Assembly (NCBI RefSeq): GCF_030315685.1
Contig: NZ_JASXSI010000029.1
Span: 1-55,024 of the forward strand
DNA: 55,024 nucleotides
Origin: Gordonia sp. ABSL11-1
Lineage (GTDB): Bacteria > Actinomycetota > Actinomycetes > Mycobacteriales > Mycobacteriaceae
Direction of reading: 5' to 3'
The notes under the pieces are model-generated. The model saw only the letters and a program-made list of their open reading frames with translations, did not search any database and was not told the DNA's origin. Positions 26,568 to 34,572 of this stretch are shown piece after piece (the stretch's first letter is position 1; every line of letters begins with the position of its first letter). The position numbers and the translations under genes are program-made.

Positions 26568-28991
26568 CTATCGGTCGGTGGGACTCGTGCCGAGGATCTC
26601 GTCCAAGGCGGTCAGTAGGTGATCTGTTGTGGAGAAATCGCGTGCGGCCACGCGAATCCAGGTCGAATCGAGCCCGGGAAAGGTGTCTGCGCGACGGACG
26701 GCGATGCCCCGCGACCGGAGCGCATCATGCACGCCGGCACCCGGGCGAGCAAGGACGAACGGTGCACCCCCGTCCACGAACGGGATGCCGCGCGCTGCCA
26801 GGTGGGTCGTCAGGTGAGTGCGCCACCGATGCAGTCGGTGCGCGCGCCGATCGCTTTCGCGGAGGGCGCGCTCGTCGCTGCACGCAAGTATCGCCGAAAT
26901 GGCCGGGGTCGACACCGACCATGGGGTCTGGATGCGGGCTGCCTGAGCGATCAGATGGGGGTCCCCCACCAGATATCCGGCTCGGACGCCCGGGATGGAC
27001 CATTGCTTGGTGAGACTTCGGCACACCAGCAGCCCCGTGTGTCGGTATGCCGCAAGCGTCTCGGGCTCACCCGGGATCGCGTCCATGAATGCTTCGTCGA
27101 CGAGCACGACGCGCCCAGGCCTCAACAGCGTGAGGATCGCGTCTGCGGGATGGAGGATCCCGGTCGGGTTCGTCGGGTTGCCGACCACGACCAGATCCGC
27201 ATCGTCGGGCACGGTTTCGGGATGGAGAGTGAAATCATCATCTGCCGTGCTCTGCACCACGCAGACTTCGTGCTCGGCATCGACCAGCGCACGGTGGGCC
27301 TCGGTGAACTGTGGGTGGATGATGGTGGGTCGGTGCCACTTGGCGAGCCGGCCAATCAAGGTGAACGCTTCTGCGGCGCCGGCTGTCGGCAGGACATCGG
27401 CGTCAGGCCGACAGTGGCGGTTGCCCAGGGCCGTCCGGGCGTCGGCAGCGTTCGGATAGGCGGTGGCAGCTGCCAGCCCACGCCGGAGCGCTTCCTCCAG
27501 CCACTCCGGACGTGGCTCCGGGTACACGTTCACCGCGAAGTCGATGAGGTTGTCGCCGGTTTCCGAATCACCGTGGTGACGCAGTGGATCGCGGGGTGCG
27601 TGTCGTCGTCGGTCGTACGTGTGGACCGCATCGGCGAAGCGTTGGGCCATCCACGGGTGGCCCGCCCAGTGGGTGTGCAGATACGACGCGTGCAGTGTCG
27701 GTCCGGCGAATCCGTCTGCCGCTGGGAGATTCCACGCCGCATCCCCGCTACGCCGATTGTCGCCGGCGGTGGGCGTGACTGTGGTGCGGTGGAACTCATG
27801 GCCGGTCACCTGCTCCCCACCCGCCGTCAGCAGTGACGCCGACGGCGCTGTCGCCGTTCGATATCCGAGGGTCAGCCGGGGCGTCATGGCGGCGACGGCG
27901 CCGACGGCGCCGACGGCGGCCGCGCCGTCGAGCGATTTGCACAAGTAGGTGAATCCGGCACACTCGGCGACGGTGGGCACACCGTCATCGATGGCCTGCG
28001 ACAACGCTGCGAGCATGCCGGTGTTCTCGGCGAGCCGAGCGGTGTACACCTCGGGAAAGCCGCCGCCGAGGTAGATGCCGGCGGTCGCCGGTGGAAGTGC
28101 GGTGTCGGTGAGCGGGTCGAAGTGCATTACGTCACAACCGGCAGCGCGCAAGAGTTCGTCGGTCTCGGTATATCGAAAGGTGAACGCTCGGCCTCCGGCG
28201 AGCGCGACCAGCGGGCGACGCCCGCCGGCCGTGTGGGCCACATCCGGGGGCGTCACCTCGTCCGCTGCCTCCCATACCTCCGAGTGCAACGGATCTGCCG
28301 CACGGGCGATATCCAGGATCGCATCGAGGTCGATGTGTTCGGTGATCAGTGCGGCAAGACTCCGCAGGGTGGCAGCGGATTCGGCACGCTCGGCGACGGG
28401 AACCAGCCCGAGGTGGCGTGACGGTGTCTCCACCTCGATGTCTCGAGGCAGTACCCCGAGCACTGGAACGCCGAGCCCGCGCACAGCCCGGCGAACCTCG
28501 TCGGCGTGACGTTCGGTTCGTGCCTTGTTGAGGATGACTCCAGCGATGCGCACACGGGGATCGAAGGACATGAGGCCGGCGATCATCGCGGCGTGCGTTC
28601 GCGATGCGTGCGAGACGTCGACGACGAGTACAACCGGTGACGAGGTCAACGCGGCCACATGCGCGGTGGACGCCTCGCCGTCGGTGCCGAGGCGCCCGTC
28701 GAAAAGGCCCATCACGCCTTCGACGATCGCCATGTCGGCGCCCGCTGCGCCGTGCAGGAGTAACGGTGTCACACGTGCTGAACCGACCATGAAAGGGTCG
28801 AGGTTGCGTCCTGGACGACCGGTAGCCAATGAGTGGTATCCGGGGTCGATGTAGTCGGGCCCGACCTTGTGGCCACTCACGACGATGCCGCGGTGCACCA
28901 GGGCGGCCATGAGACCGGTTGCGACCGTGGTCTTTCCATGGCCAGAAGCCGGTGCCGCGATCATGACGCGGGGAAGATGTGCACCTACCAT
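26568..28991 (-). CDS. cobB: fusion: cobyrinate a,c-diamide synthase CobB + CobC-like aminotransferase
   Basis: A protein of 807 residues with two joined enzymes. Residues 1 to about 460 are CobB: P-loop-like ASGHGKTTVATGL (14-26), GHKVGPDYIDPGYH (40-53) and a glutaminase domain with cysteine 344 in VAECAGFTYL. This half amidates the a and c side chains. Residues of about 480-807 are a PLP fold-type I enzyme of the CobC/CobD(L-threonine-phosphate decarboxylase) type: NLIDFAVNVYPEPRP, GNPTNPTG (604-611), VDEAFMDAIPGEPE and the PLP lysine 662 in SLTKQWSIPGVRAGY. This half would supply (R)-1-amino-2-propanol phosphate or assist its attachment. The linker at 460-480 is His/Arg-rich. It overlaps cobO by 7 bases. 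Confidence 0.88.
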   Translation of the reverse strand: MVGAHLPRVMIAAPASGHGKTTVATGLMAALVHRGIVVSGHKVGPDYIDPGYHSLATGRPGRNLDPFMVGSARVTPLLLHGAAGADMAIVEGVMGLFDGRLGTDGEASTAHVAALTSSPVVLVVDVSHASRTHAAMIAGLMSFDPRVRIAGVILNKARTERHADEVRRAVRGLGVPVLGVLPRDIEVETPSRHLGLVPVAERAESAATLRSLAALITEHIDLDAILDIARAADPLHSEVWEAADEVTPPDVAHTAGGRRPLVALAGGRAFTFRYTETDELLRAAGCDVMHFDPLTDTALPPATAGIYLGGGFPEVYTARLAENTGMLAALSQAIDDGVPTVAECAGFTYLCKSLDGAAAVGAVGAVAAMTPRLTLGYRTATAPSASLLTAGGEQVTGHEFHRTTVTPTAGDNRRSGDAAWNLPAADGFAGPTLHASYLHTHWAGHPWMAQRFADAVHTYDRRRHAPRDPLRHHGDSETGDNLIDFAVNVYPEPRPEWLEEALRRGLAAATAYPNAADARTALGNRHCRPDADVLPTAGAAEAFTLIGRLAKWHRPTIIHPQFTEAHRALVDAEHEVCVVQSTADDDFTLHPETVPDDADLVVVGNPTNPTGILHPADAILTLLRPGRVVLVDEAFMDAIPGEPETLAAYRHTGLLVCRSLTKQWSIPGVRAGYLVGDPHLIAQAARIQTPWSVSTPAISAILACSDERALRESDRRAHRLHRWRTHLTTHLAARGIPFVDGGAPFVLARPGAGVHDALRSRGIAVRRADTFPGLDSTWIRVAARDFSTTDHLLTALDEILGTSPTDR

Positions 28992-29599
28992 TCGATGCCT
29001 CTCTGTCCCTTCTGGCCGGCGTCCATCGGGTGGGCGACCTTTGTCATCTCGGTGACCAGGTCTGCGGCGTGCACGAGATCAGGATGGGCTCGGCGTCCGG
29101 TGATGATGACGTGTTGACGCCCAAGTCGCCGTGTGAGGGTCTCGACTACGTCGTCCACGTCGATCCATCCCCAATTGATCGGATAAGTGAACTCGTCGAG
29201 GATGTACATGTCGTGGGTTTGCTCGGCGAGCCGCTGCCGGATCTCCTGCCACCCCTCGGCGGCCGCCGCCGCGTGGTCGTGCTCCGAGCCGGCCTTGCGG
29301 CTCCAGGACCAGCCGGCGCCCATCTTGTGCCACTCGACCGATCCGCCCTCACCCGTCTGCTCGTGCAGGGAACCCAGTCGCTCCAGGACGCTTTGCTCAC
29401 CGATCCGCCATTTCGCGGACTTCACGAACTGAAACACCCCGATCGAGAAACCCTGATTCCACCCGCGCAGGGCGAGACCGAAGGCCGCCGTCGACTTTCC
29501 TTTCCCGTCGCCGGTGTGCACAACCAGCAGAGATCGGTTGCGGCGCTGTCGTGTCGTCAGACCGTCGTCGGGGACGACGGACGGCTTTCCCTGTGGCAT
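28985..29599 (-). CDS. cobO: corrinoid adenosyltransferase CobO (CobA type)
   Basis: A protein of 204 residues. It transfers the adenosyl group of ATP to cob(I)yrinic acid a,c-diamide. The P-loop is GDGKGKST (30-37), followed by WNQGFSIGVFQFVKSAKWRIGE, and the YILDEFTYPINWGW and VIITGRRAHPDLVHAADLVTEM segments typical of CobO. Full length. Its ATG overlaps the chlID stop (TGATG), and its 3' end overlaps the cobB/cobC start. Confidence 0.94.
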   Translation of the reverse strand: MPQGKPSVVPDDGLTTRQRRNRSLLVVHTGDGKGKSTAAFGLALRGWNQGFSIGVFQFVKSAKWRIGEQSVLERLGSLHEQTGEGGSVEWHKMGAGWSWSRKAGSEHDHAAAAAEGWQEIRQRLAEQTHDMYILDEFTYPINWGWIDVDDVVETLTRRLGRQHVIITGRRAHPDLVHAADLVTEMTKVAHPMDAGQKGQRGIEW

Positions 29600-31665
29600 C
29601 AGGCTGCTCCTCGTTTTGTTGCCCCGTCCACGATGTCGGTGAGGGCATCGGCGCTGATCCGATCGAGGCTCACGTAGTCTGCCCGCATGTGGTCGGCGAG
29701 AGGCCGGGCCAACCCGAGGCGGGTGAATCCGCTCTCACAGTCGACGACCACCGCGTGCAAGCCGCTGGCGGCCAGGACGGCGGCCGCGTGTCGGGAACGG
29801 GGTACGGCATCGCGGCCGGAGGTGGCTCGGCCGTCGGTGAGGATGACGAGTAGGTGGCGCCGGGCCGGATCGCGGAGCTTTTCCACGCGAGCCACGTCCA
29901 CAGCCCGGATGAGGCCTTCCGCGAGCGGCGTACGACCTCCCACCGGAAGCGATTCCAGGCGGGCCGCGGCGGCCTCCACTGATCGGGTGGCCGGCAGAGC
30001 GACTTCGGCACCCGACCCGCGGAAGGTGACAAGGGCCACGCGGTCACGCCGCCGGTAGGCATCCAGCAGTATTGACAGAACTGCGGTCTTCACCTGGCGC
30101 AGACGTTCGCGGACGGCCATCGATCCGGAGGTGTCCACCACGAAGAGAACAAGATTGGACTCCTGCCCCTCGCGGATCGCCCGCCGCAAGTCCTCGCCAC
30201 GCAGGCGGATGGGCCCCCCGGTGCGGCCTCGTGCCCGCTGGTGCGGCGCGGCCGCCCGCATGGTCTCGAGCAGGTGGACCCCGGCTCCCTCGACAGTGCT
30301 CGCTCCGACGCGGCGGCCAGTGGTTGTCCGTGCGCGGCTGCGACGTCCGCTGTCGCCGTCCCCGATTCCGGCGACGCGCAACAGACGGGTACGAAACGGA
30401 GCCCCGCTGTTCACTTGTGCCAGGGTTTGACGGGGGCGTGCCGACTCGGTGTCGGGGTCCGATGGTTCGGGCGCGGCGTCGTCGGAGCGACGCGAGATGT
30501 CCGGGTCACGCCGCTGCGGCCGTGCCGGCGCATCGGCGGGGCTCTGCCCACCGTGGTCGTCATCTGTGCTGGGCGAGGCACCACCGCCGGGCCCGTCCGG
30601 GTCGGGGTCGGGCTCGGGATCGTCGTGCGGGGTCTCCGGGGCAAGGAGTTCGTCGAGCTGGGTTTCGTCGATACCGGGACTGTCAAACGGGTTTCGGCGT
30701 CGACGATGGGGGAGTGCGAGACGTGCCGCCACCCGGACGTCACCGCTGGTGACCTCGCTGCGTCCGTGCCATGCGGCGTGCGCGGCTGCGGTCCGGGCGG
30801 TCACGATGTCCGCGCGCATCCCGTCAACGCCGAATGCCGAACAGACCTCGGCGATGGCGAGTAGCACGGAGTCGGTGAGTTCCACTTCGGTGATAGTGTG
30901 CTTGGCGGCCTGAATCCGGTCGCGCAGACGGGTCTCGGCGGTCGCGTAGCGATCACGGAAACCGGCGGGATCGGAGTCGTAGTCGAGTCGCCGCCGGACG
31001 ACTTCGACACGCCGTGCAGGGTGCTCGGGAGCCGACACCTCGACGGTGAGGCCGAAGCGGTCGAGCAGTTGCGGCCGCAGCTCGCCTTCCTCGGGGTTCA
31101 TTGTGCCCACCAACACGAAGCGAGCCGCATGGGTCACCGAGATCCCGTCGCGCTCGACACTGAGCCTGCCCATCGCCGCAGCGTCGAGTAGCAGGTCGAC
31201 GAGGTGATCGTGCAGCAGGTTCACCTCGTCGACGTACAGAATGCCGCGATGCGCCTTGGCGAGAAGTCCGGGCTCGAAGTCGACCTGTCCGTGACTCAGC
31301 GCGCGTTCGAGGTGGATCGATCCCACGAGTCGATCCTCGGTGGCGCCGACCGGCAGTTCAACCAACCGAACCGGTCGGGTCTCGATTCCGTTCTGGGCTG
31401 CGCTGACTCCATCCGGAGACACCGCTTCCGGGTCGGCAGGGTCGGAGGAGAAGCGGTCGCCCGCAACCACCTCGATCGGCGGGAGAACTCCGGCAAGGGC
31501 GCGTACCAACGTGGACTTCGCCGTCCCCTTCTCTCCGCGAATCAGCACACCGCCGATTGCGGGGTTGATCGCACTGAGGATGAGGGCGAGCGCCATGTCG
31601 TCGAGCCCGTCGTCAGTGTCAGGGTCGCCACCGACGACGGCAGCAAAGGGGTACAGATTCAGCAT
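29599..31665 (-). CDS. fused magnesium-chelatase-like ATPase (ChlI + ChlD), putative cobaltochelatase subunit
   Basis: A protein of 688 residues from ATG 31665 (MLNLYPFAAVVGGD). The N-terminal AAA+ domain of ChlI type has Walker A GEKGTAKST (44-52) and the Walker B region YVDEVNLLHDHLVDLL. A middle acidic, proline-rich linker (PDPDGPGG region) follows. The C-terminal von Willebrand A domain has the MIDAS sequence VVDTSGSM. Such fused proteins sit in actinobacterial cob clusters (Rv2850c in M. tuberculosis) and are thought to power cobalt insertion with CobN. CobN is not encoded in this window. It is the first gene of the long reverse unit, with a cobalamin riboswitch in its leader. Confidence 0.85.
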   Translation of the reverse strand: MLNLYPFAAVVGGDPDTDDGLDDMALALILSAINPAIGGVLIRGEKGTAKSTLVRALAGVLPPIEVVAGDRFSSDPADPEAVSPDGVSAAQNGIETRPVRLVELPVGATEDRLVGSIHLERALSHGQVDFEPGLLAKAHRGILYVDEVNLLHDHLVDLLLDAAAMGRLSVERDGISVTHAARFVLVGTMNPEEGELRPQLLDRFGLTVEVSAPEHPARRVEVVRRRLDYDSDPAGFRDRYATAETRLRDRIQAAKHTITEVELTDSVLLAIAEVCSAFGVDGMRADIVTARTAAAHAAWHGRSEVTSGDVRVAARLALPHRRRRNPFDSPGIDETQLDELLAPETPHDDPEPDPDPDGPGGGASPSTDDDHGGQSPADAPARPQRRDPDISRRSDDAAPEPSDPDTESARPRQTLAQVNSGAPFRTRLLRVAGIGDGDSGRRSRARTTTGRRVGASTVEGAGVHLLETMRAAAPHQRARGRTGGPIRLRGEDLRRAIREGQESNLVLFVVDTSGSMAVRERLRQVKTAVLSILLDAYRRRDRVALVTFRGSGAEVALPATRSVEAAAARLESLPVGGRTPLAEGLIRAVDVARVEKLRDPARRHLLVILTDGRATSGRDAVPRSRHAAAVLAASGLHAVVVDCESGFTRLGLARPLADHMRADYVSLDRISADALTDIVDGATKRGAA

Positions 31666-31702
31666 GAGGCTCCGCTCGGGTCGCCAACAGGAGTGTTGGA
31701 AA

Positions 31703-31860
31703 CGCAAGGTCGGTAGTCGGACTCGCCGAGTGTCCGGGCGTAGATCTGGCGCAGCGGACGTCGGCACACCGTAGCGGGCCTGTGCCGGATTCACACCGGC
31801 TTACCAGTTGGGTCTGCTGAACCCGGATCGGGCTGCGCCCAGGCCGGCAGACACCTTGCG
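31703..31860 (-). ncRNA. cobalamin riboswitch before chlID-cobO-cobBC-cobT-cobS-cobD
   Basis: Read on the reverse strand, P1 pairs CGCAAGGT (31853-31860) with ACCTTGCG (31703-31710), eight perfect pairs. Inside are AAGCCGGTGTGAATCCGGCAC and CCCGCTACGGTGTG, the classic aptamer core, and a GTCCGACTACCGACC 3' segment. At 158 bases it is the long form, unlike the other three in this window. A small hairpin with CTCC in its loop (31684-31699) lies between the aptamer and the GGAG ribosome site, and could pair with it. Confidence 0.85.
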
Positions 31861-31883
31861 CCCACTAGGATAACATCTGCGCC

Positions 31884-33104
31884 GTGCTGATCTCCGATGT
31901 TCATCTCGTCGTCGTCGGCATCGGTGCCGATGGCTGGTCAGGTCTCGCCGAGTCGTCCCGCGCGCCGGTCCTGGCCGCGGACGTGCTGCTCGGATCCGAT
32001 CGTCAGCTGGCGCTGATTCCGCCGGTGCGCAGGCAGGTTCGCGAGAGCTGGCCGGCTCCGCTTCGCGACGGTCTTCCAGCTGTGCTGCAACGGTTTTCCG
32101 GTCGGAAGGTGGTTGCCCTGGCGTCCGGTGACCCCATGCTCAGCGGCATCGGGACCACACTGGTCGAGCTTCTCGGCCAGGAGCGGGTGACCGTGTTGCC
32201 CGCGGTTTCGTCAATTGCGTTGGCCCGTGCACGGTTGGGGTGGTCGGCGGAATCGGCCGGGACGGTCAGCGTAGTGGGCCGTGATGTGGCGAGGGTGCTG
32301 CGTGAACTCGCGCCGGGGCGGCGGCTCCTCATCTTGTCGTCGGACAAGCGAACACCCGGAGTGGTTCGCGATCTTCTTGTCGGATTGGGCTATGGGCGTA
32401 GTCGTTTCGTTGTACTGGGCGATCTGGGAGCTCCAAGTGAGTCACGCGTCGACTCGACTGCCGATGAATTCGACGGTGCGGCAGGGCCACTCAACATTAT
32501 CGCGCTGGAACTCTCCGGTCCGGTGGTGGGTGGATGGACATCGGGATTGCCGGACGAACTGTTCGTCACCGATGGCCAGATCACCCGCCGCGACATTCGC
32601 GCTTCGGCGTTGGCGCGGCTGAGCCCACTACCGGGACAGCTGCTCTGGGATGTGGGTGCAGGCGCGGGATCGGTGGGGATCGAGTGGATGCGCGCGCACT
32701 CCAGCTGCCGGACGATCGCTGTCGAAGTGGACCCCGAGCGCGTCGAGCGGATCGCCGTCAATGCGCGACGACTGGGCGTCCCGGACGTGCAGGTCATTCG
32801 CGGCAAGGCTCCCGACGCCCTGTCCGGGTTGCCCCGGCCGCACGCGATCTTTGTAGGCGGCGGTGCGACACGACCCGGTGTCTTGGATACGTGTCGAGAG
32901 TCCCTGCTACCCGGAGGTCGTCTGGTGGTCCACGGCGTGACCCTGGAGACGGAGATGATGCTCGGTGAGGCCTACCGCGCACACGGCGGCGAACTCGCCC
33001 GTATGTCCGTCGAACGCGCCGCCCCGGTAGGGGCTTTCACCGGATGGTCACCTGCCCGGACGATTGTGCAGTGGTCTTGGACCCGCCCGGGGCAAGCGCG
33101 GTAA
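31884..33104 (+). CDS. cobL: precorrin-6B methyltransferase/decarboxylase CobL
   Basis: A protein of 406 residues starting at GTG 31884. The N-terminal half is a tetrapyrrole methylase of CbiE type (VVVGIGADGWSGLAESSRAPVLAADVLLGSDRQL, VVALASGDPMLSGIGTTLVELL). The C-terminal half from about residue 220 is a CbiT-type SAM methyltransferase (LLWDVGAGAGSVGIEWMRAHSSCRTIAVEVD and FVGGGATRPGVLDTCRESLLPGGRLVVHGVTLE). It methylates C5 and C15 and decarboxylates precorrin-6B to precorrin-8. It is alone on this strand, divergent from the riboswitch-led unit and 5 bases from the convergent bluB. Confidence 0.93.
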   Translation: MLISDVHLVVVGIGADGWSGLAESSRAPVLAADVLLGSDRQLALIPPVRRQVRESWPAPLRDGLPAVLQRFSGRKVVALASGDPMLSGIGTTLVELLGQERVTVLPAVSSIALARARLGWSAESAGTVSVVGRDVARVLRELAPGRRLLILSSDKRTPGVVRDLLVGLGYGRSRFVVLGDLGAPSESRVDSTADEFDGAAGPLNIIALELSGPVVGGWTSGLPDELFVTDGQITRRDIRASALARLSPLPGQLLWDVGAGAGSVGIEWMRAHSSCRTIAVEVDPERVERIAVNARRLGVPDVQVIRGKAPDALSGLPRPHAIFVGGGATRPGVLDTCRESLLPGGRLVVHGVTLETEMMLGEAYRAHGGELARMSVERAAPVGAFTGWSPARTIVQWSWTRPGQAR

Positions 33105-33109
33105 ATCGA

Positions 33110-33793
33110 TCACCACGGTTCCGGCCGCGTCCAGCGTTCATGGTGGACGACGTGCTCCAGTGGCGACCGATGCCGCCACCCGAATCGTTCCAGATCGGGC
33201 ACCTCGGGCAGTGAGTCGACGCGACCCACGCACAACCAGGCGATCGGGCGGATGTGGGCCGGCATTCCCACCAGATTTCGGAGGAACTCCTCACGGTAGA
33301 ACGAAACCCACCCGACGCCCAACTGTTCAGCCGTGGCGGCGAGCCACAGATTCTGTACCGCGCACACGGTCGAATACAGGCCTGCATCGTCGACTGCGTG
33401 ACGCCCGAGTACATCCGGACCTCCGCGGGTGGCATCGTACCCGACGACGATTCCCAAGCGGGACTCGCAGATTCCCTCGATCTTGATGCTTGCGAAGGTG
33501 CGGGCACGTTCTCCGGTGAGTCTGGCTGCGTACACGTCGCGCTCACCGGCGACATGATCGCGGAAGGCCTGTAGGGTATCCGGATTCCGAACGAGAACGA
33601 AGTCCCACGGTTGGGACATGCCGACCGACGGTGCCGCGTGCGCAGCGGCGAGCACCCGTTCGAGTGCATTGTCGTCGATCGATGCGCCGGTGAATTCTCT
33701 ACGCGTGTCCCGTCGAAGATTGATGATCTCGTAAAGAGCTGCTGCTCTCCGTGATTCGGCGCTTGCGCTTCCCGGGGGGGCGATGGCTCTCAT
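33110..33793 (-). CDS. bluB: 5,6-dimethylbenzimidazole synthase BluB
   Basis: A protein of 227 residues of the nitroreductase-like fold. It cleaves reduced FMN with oxygen to give the lower ligand base of cobalamin. Typical segments are LYEIINLRRDTRREFTG, VLAAAHAAPSVGMSQPWDFVLV, IVVGYDATRGGPDVLGRHAVDDAGLYSTVCAVQNLWLAATAEQLGVGWVSFY and RPIAWLCVGRV. The start overlaps the cobM stop (ATGA), making it the last gene of the cobG-H-IJ-M unit. The presence of BluB together with CobT supports full synthesis of B12 with its normal lower base. Confidence 0.93.
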   Translation of the reverse strand: MRAIAPPGSASAESRRAAALYEIINLRRDTRREFTGASIDDNALERVLAAAHAAPSVGMSQPWDFVLVRNPDTLQAFRDHVAGERDVYAARLTGERARTFASIKIEGICESRLGIVVGYDATRGGPDVLGRHAVDDAGLYSTVCAVQNLWLAATAEQLGVGWVSFYREEFLRNLVGMPAHIRPIAWLCVGRVDSLPEVPDLERFGWRHRSPLEHVVHHERWTRPEPW

Positions 33794-34572
33794 CGTCGGC
33801 CTCCTGTGACCTTCGTCGATCGATCTCGATCTCTGTCGTAGAGATAGCTCTCACCGGCCATCGCATCACGGTCGGCAAGTGCGGACCCGACCAGTATCAC
33901 CGCCGCCTGACGGAGTCGGGCGGCCTCGACCTTCGCGGCGATATCCGAAATCGTTCCGCGTAGAATCCGCTCGTCGGGTTGGGATGCTCGATAGACCACC
34001 ACCACGGGACAATCCAATCCGTACGCAGGGTAGAGCTCGATCATCAATTCCCGGATCCGGGTGATGGACAGGTGTAAGACCAGCGTGGCCTTCGTCGCCG
34101 CGAAGGCGGTGAGGGATTCGGTCGCCGGCATCGCGGTAGACCGTTGCTGCGTCCGCGTGAGGACCACAGACTGAGTGACCAGCGGTATGGTGAGTTCCCG
34201 GCCCACCCGTGCCGCTGCGGCGGCATATGCCGGCACGCCGGGCGTCACCTCCCAATCGACTCCGGCATCATCGAGCCGACGGGTCTGTTCGGAGATGGCG
34301 CTGTAAACCGACGGGTCCCCGGACACGAGCCGAACCACTTTGAGCGCAGCATGATTGGCTGTCACGAGGTGACCGACGATGTCGTCGAGGTTCAGATCCT
34401 GTGTGTCGATCAGGCATGCTGTCTTGGCGCAGTGCTCGAGTACCGCGGGCTCGAGGTAGGTACCGGGGTACAGCACCAGATCGGCCTGTTCGAGTAGTCG
34501 TGTCGCACGAACCGTGAGTAGATCTGCGGCCCCGGGCCCCGCGCCCACGAAACGTATGGGATGCCGGCTCAT
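33790..34572 (-). CDS. cobM: precorrin-4 C11-methyltransferase CobM
   Basis: A protein of 260 residues from ATG 34572. It converts precorrin-4 to precorrin-5 with SAM. Visible features are IRFVGAGPGAADLLTVRATRLLEQADLVLYPGTYLEPAVL, VVRLVSGDPSVYSAISEQTRRLDDAGVDWEVTPGVPAYAAAAARVGRELTIP, and TAMPATESLTAFAATKATLVLHLS, the last being diagnostic for CobM/CbiF. Overlaps of 4 bases with both cobIJ and bluB. Confidence 0.93.
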   Translation of the reverse strand: MSRHPIRFVGAGPGAADLLTVRATRLLEQADLVLYPGTYLEPAVLEHCAKTACLIDTQDLNLDDIVGHLVTANHAALKVVRLVSGDPSVYSAISEQTRRLDDAGVDWEVTPGVPAYAAAAARVGRELTIPLVTQSVVLTRTQQRSTAMPATESLTAFAATKATLVLHLSITRIRELMIELYPAYGLDCPVVVVYRASQPDERILRGTISDIAAKVEAARLRQAAVILVGSALADRDAMAGESYLYDRDRDRSTKVTGGRR

